Shown here piece by piece: positions 62,431 through 64,000 of a stretch of 64,000 bases of DNA. The notes under the pieces are model-generated. The model made no database searches. It worked only from the letters and a program-made list of their open reading frames with translations, and had not been told where the DNA came from. Origin of the DNA: [Clostridium] viride DSM 6836 (GTDB taxonomy: Bacteria; Bacillota; Clostridia; Oscillospirales; Oscillospiraceae); contig JHZO01000005.1 in NCBI GenBank assembly GCA_000620945.1, positions 179,783-243,782 of the forward strand. The letters are read 5' to 3'. How positions within the stretch are numbered: position 1 is the stretch's first letter; each line of letters begins with the position of its first letter. The translations under genes and the position numbers were made by a program.

Positions 62431-64000
62431 TTGAAACGAGCAGAGCAGAAAAACACCTTTTTTGGCGGGGTCGCCGTATTGGCCGTGGGCATTGCCATTG
62501 TCAAGGTCATCGGCGCCCTGTATAAGATCCCCATCGCCAATATCCTGGGCGATGAGGGAAACGGACACTTTAACAACGCTTATGTCATTTACAATCTTCT
62601 TCTGATGGTCTCCACCGCAGGTCTTCCCATTGCCCTTTCGAAGACCATTTCAGAAGCACACACCCTGGGATGGACCAATCAGGTCAACCGCATTTATCGG
62701 GTATCTCTAGTCACCTTTTTTGTGCTTGGTGTCATCAGTTTTCTGGTGATGTTCCAATTTGCCGCGCCCCTTGCCGCTTGGCAGGGCGATGCACTGGCGG
62801 CTACGGCGGTACGTGCCTTAGCGCCCGCCTGTTTCTTTGTCTGCATCATCTCCGCGTTCCGAGGCTATGCACAGGGCCATGCCAACATGGTGCCCACCTC
62901 GGTATCGCAAATCATCGAGGCCCTTGGCAAACTACTTATCGGCGTGGCCTTAGCTTGGTACTTTATGAGCAAGAGTGCAGGAACCGAGGTTGCCGCTGCG
63001 GGTGCTATTTTTGGCGTCACCGCAGGCGCTTGCCTTGCCTTAATCTTCCTTATCTTTGACCACTATCGTCACCGCGAAAAGAACCCTCTTTTGACCAATG
63101 AAAAAACGGACTCCTACTGGGTGATTTTCAAGCGCCTGATGATCATAGCCGTGCCCATCACCATTGGCGCCTCGGTGGTTCCCATTACCACCTGGCTCGA
63201 TACCTTCCAGGTTCAGAACATCCTGCGAAACGTGATGGGGGCAGAAGCGGCTGAGTACTATAAGATGATGGCACAGCCCGATCCCGTCGTTTCTCTTTAC
63301 GGAGCTTATCAGCGTGCGGTCACGATTTTTAACCTGCCCTCGTCCTTCATGGTGGCGCTGACCGCATGTATCATTCCGGCTATCTCCGCCTGTTTTGCCA
63401 AACGGGATACCATCGGAGCCAGAAGAATTGCCGAATCCTCCCTCCGCATCGGCTCTCTCTTGGCCCTGCCGGCGGGCATCGGACTTACGGTTTTGGCTGC
63501 CCCCATTATGAATCTCTTGTACCGGGATACCGATCATGCCGTAACCGATCCCTGTATGGCCATCCTTGGCATTGCCTCCATCTTCGTGTGCCTGATGTTT
63601 ATTTGCAATTCCATTTTGCAGGCCAGCGGCTTTGTCAACTTACCCATCCTTGCCATGACCGTGGGATGCATTGCCAAACTGGTAACCAACAACATGCTGG
63701 TGCGCAGAGAGGAATTTGGCATTGTGGGCGCCCCCATAGGCACCTTGGTTTGCTACTTCATTGTGGCGGTGATGGAGCTGATTCTCATCAAGAGAGTCTT
63801 AGTGAAACCGCCAAACTATCAAAAGATTTTTATCAAGCCTCTGGTCGCTTCCTTGATTATGGGGGCTGGTGCTTGGGCAACCTTTGGGTTAGCAGAAATG
63901 CTGTTACTCAAGGTCGATCGCTTTGCAACCGTGCTGGACGGAGGCGCCGTTGTCCTCTCGAATTTGGGCAATGCCCTAGCCACCATGGGAGCCATCGGTG
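62431..64000 (+). CDS. SpoVB/MurJ-like flippase, partial (continues past window end)
   Basis: An incomplete 523-codon reading of a MOP-superfamily polysaccharide/lipid flippase, with GIAIVKVIGALYKIPIANILG (residues 21-41, quoted in part) followed by STAGLPIALSKTISEA, typical of the SpoVB-like group. About 13-14 membrane helices are visible and no stop occurs before 64000. The start is TTG 62431 with AGGAGG at 62416-62421, 9 nt upstream. It is the second flippase of this type in the window, only distantly similar to the one at 19649. Confidence 0.88.
   Translation, partial: MKRAEQKNTFFGGVAVLAVGIAIVKVIGALYKIPIANILGDEGNGHFNNAYVIYNLLLMVSTAGLPIALSKTISEAHTLGWTNQVNRIYRVSLVTFFVLGVISFLVMFQFAAPLAAWQGDALAATAVRALAPACFFVCIISAFRGYAQGHANMVPTSVSQIIEALGKLLIGVALAWYFMSKSAGTEVAAAGAIFGVTAGACLALIFLIFDHYRHREKNPLLTNEKTDSYWVIFKRLMIIAVPITIGASVVPITTWLDTFQVQNILRNVMGAEAAEYYKMMAQPDPVVSLYGAYQRAVTIFNLPSSFMVALTACIIPAISACFAKRDTIGARRIAESSLRIGSLLALPAGIGLTVLAAPIMNLLYRDTDHAVTDPCMAILGIASIFVCLMFICNSILQASGFVNLPILAMTVGCIAKLVTNNMLVRREEFGIVGAPIGTLVCYFIVAVMELILIKRVLVKPPNYQKIFIKPLVASLIMGAGAWATFGLAEMLLLKVDRFATVLDGGAVVLSNLGNALATMGAIG

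Noticed and set aside
1-64000. CRISPR arrays, tRNA or rRNA genes, insertion sequences, phage or toxin-antitoxin islands
   Set aside because: No direct-repeat arrays, cloverleaf sequences, transposase or integrase motifs, or compositional islands were seen in any gap or gene.

Overview
The window looks like a stretch of chromosome from a strictly fermentative, endospore-forming Clostridia-type Firmicute with fairly GC-rich coding sequence (an Oscillospiraceae/Ruminococcaceae-like butyrate producer would fit). The evidence is sporulation genes (SpoIIP, SpoIIE, two SpoVB-like flippases), a long pyruvate:ferredoxin oxidoreductase, a crotonase/3-hydroxybutyryl-CoA dehydrogenase pair, Gram-positive division proteins (SepF, DivIVA), c-di-AMP phosphodiesterase GdpP, strong AGGAGG-type ribosome sites, and near-consensus sigma-A promoters. 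Genes are densely packed, and most units end in long perfect inverted repeats. I see no tRNA, rRNA, CRISPR array, insertion sequence or prophage; this is mostly core genome.

Layout. 1-7 kb: broken end of miaB, an MBL-fold hydrolase, mutS-mutL-miaA-hfq. 7-15 kb: an HlyD-like membrane protein, yggS-sepF-divIVA (division), an unusual 200-nt leader, ileS, lspA, an RluD-type pseudouridine synthase and a second MBL hydrolase. 15.9-16.8 kb: HAD phosphatase with its own consensus promoter. 16.8-19.4 kb, minus strand: hbd, crt and a DUF554 membrane protein. 19.6-21.7 kb: SpoVB-like flippase and tadA. 21.9-24.6 kb, minus: lepA and an XRE regulator, divergent from an M23 peptidase at 24.9 kb. 26.4 kb: spoIIP. 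27.6-37.8 kb, plus: yihY-like, gdpP-rplI-dnaB-tilS-hpt-ftsH and glpK. 37.9-41.3 kb, minus: polar amino-acid ABC transporter and a lipid-kinase-like gene. 41.4-42.9 kb: YlmH-like, DUF896 and tautomerase-like genes. 42.9-47.0 kb, minus: cinA, thiI, comM. 47.5-51.8 kb: PFOR and a regulator fused to a desulfoferrodoxin-like domain. 51.9-60.0 kb, minus: MATE pump with MarR, spoIIE, serC-serA-gamma carbonic anhydrase and EcsC. 60.3-64 kb: purine nucleoside phosphorylase, MTA/SAH deaminase and a second flippase that runs off the window.

The most unusual item is the amino-acid-binding lipoprotein at 39454-40260. The segment that normally closes such proteins at the C-terminus sits directly after the signal peptide, and the chain stops exactly where that segment would normally begin: a natural circular permutation in an otherwise ordinary ABC operon. 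Second is the regulator at 51189-51773, an HTH domain joined to a complete two-iron superoxide-reductase-like module with metal ligands retained but the catalytic lysine replaced, next to the oxygen-sensitive PFOR. Also notable are a divergent promoter pair sharing a single -35 heptamer (41329-41380), nested palindromes over two regulator promoters, an ileS leader with three hairpins and no recognisable T-box, and a PNP-deaminase operon suggesting methylthioadenosine salvage through hypoxanthine.
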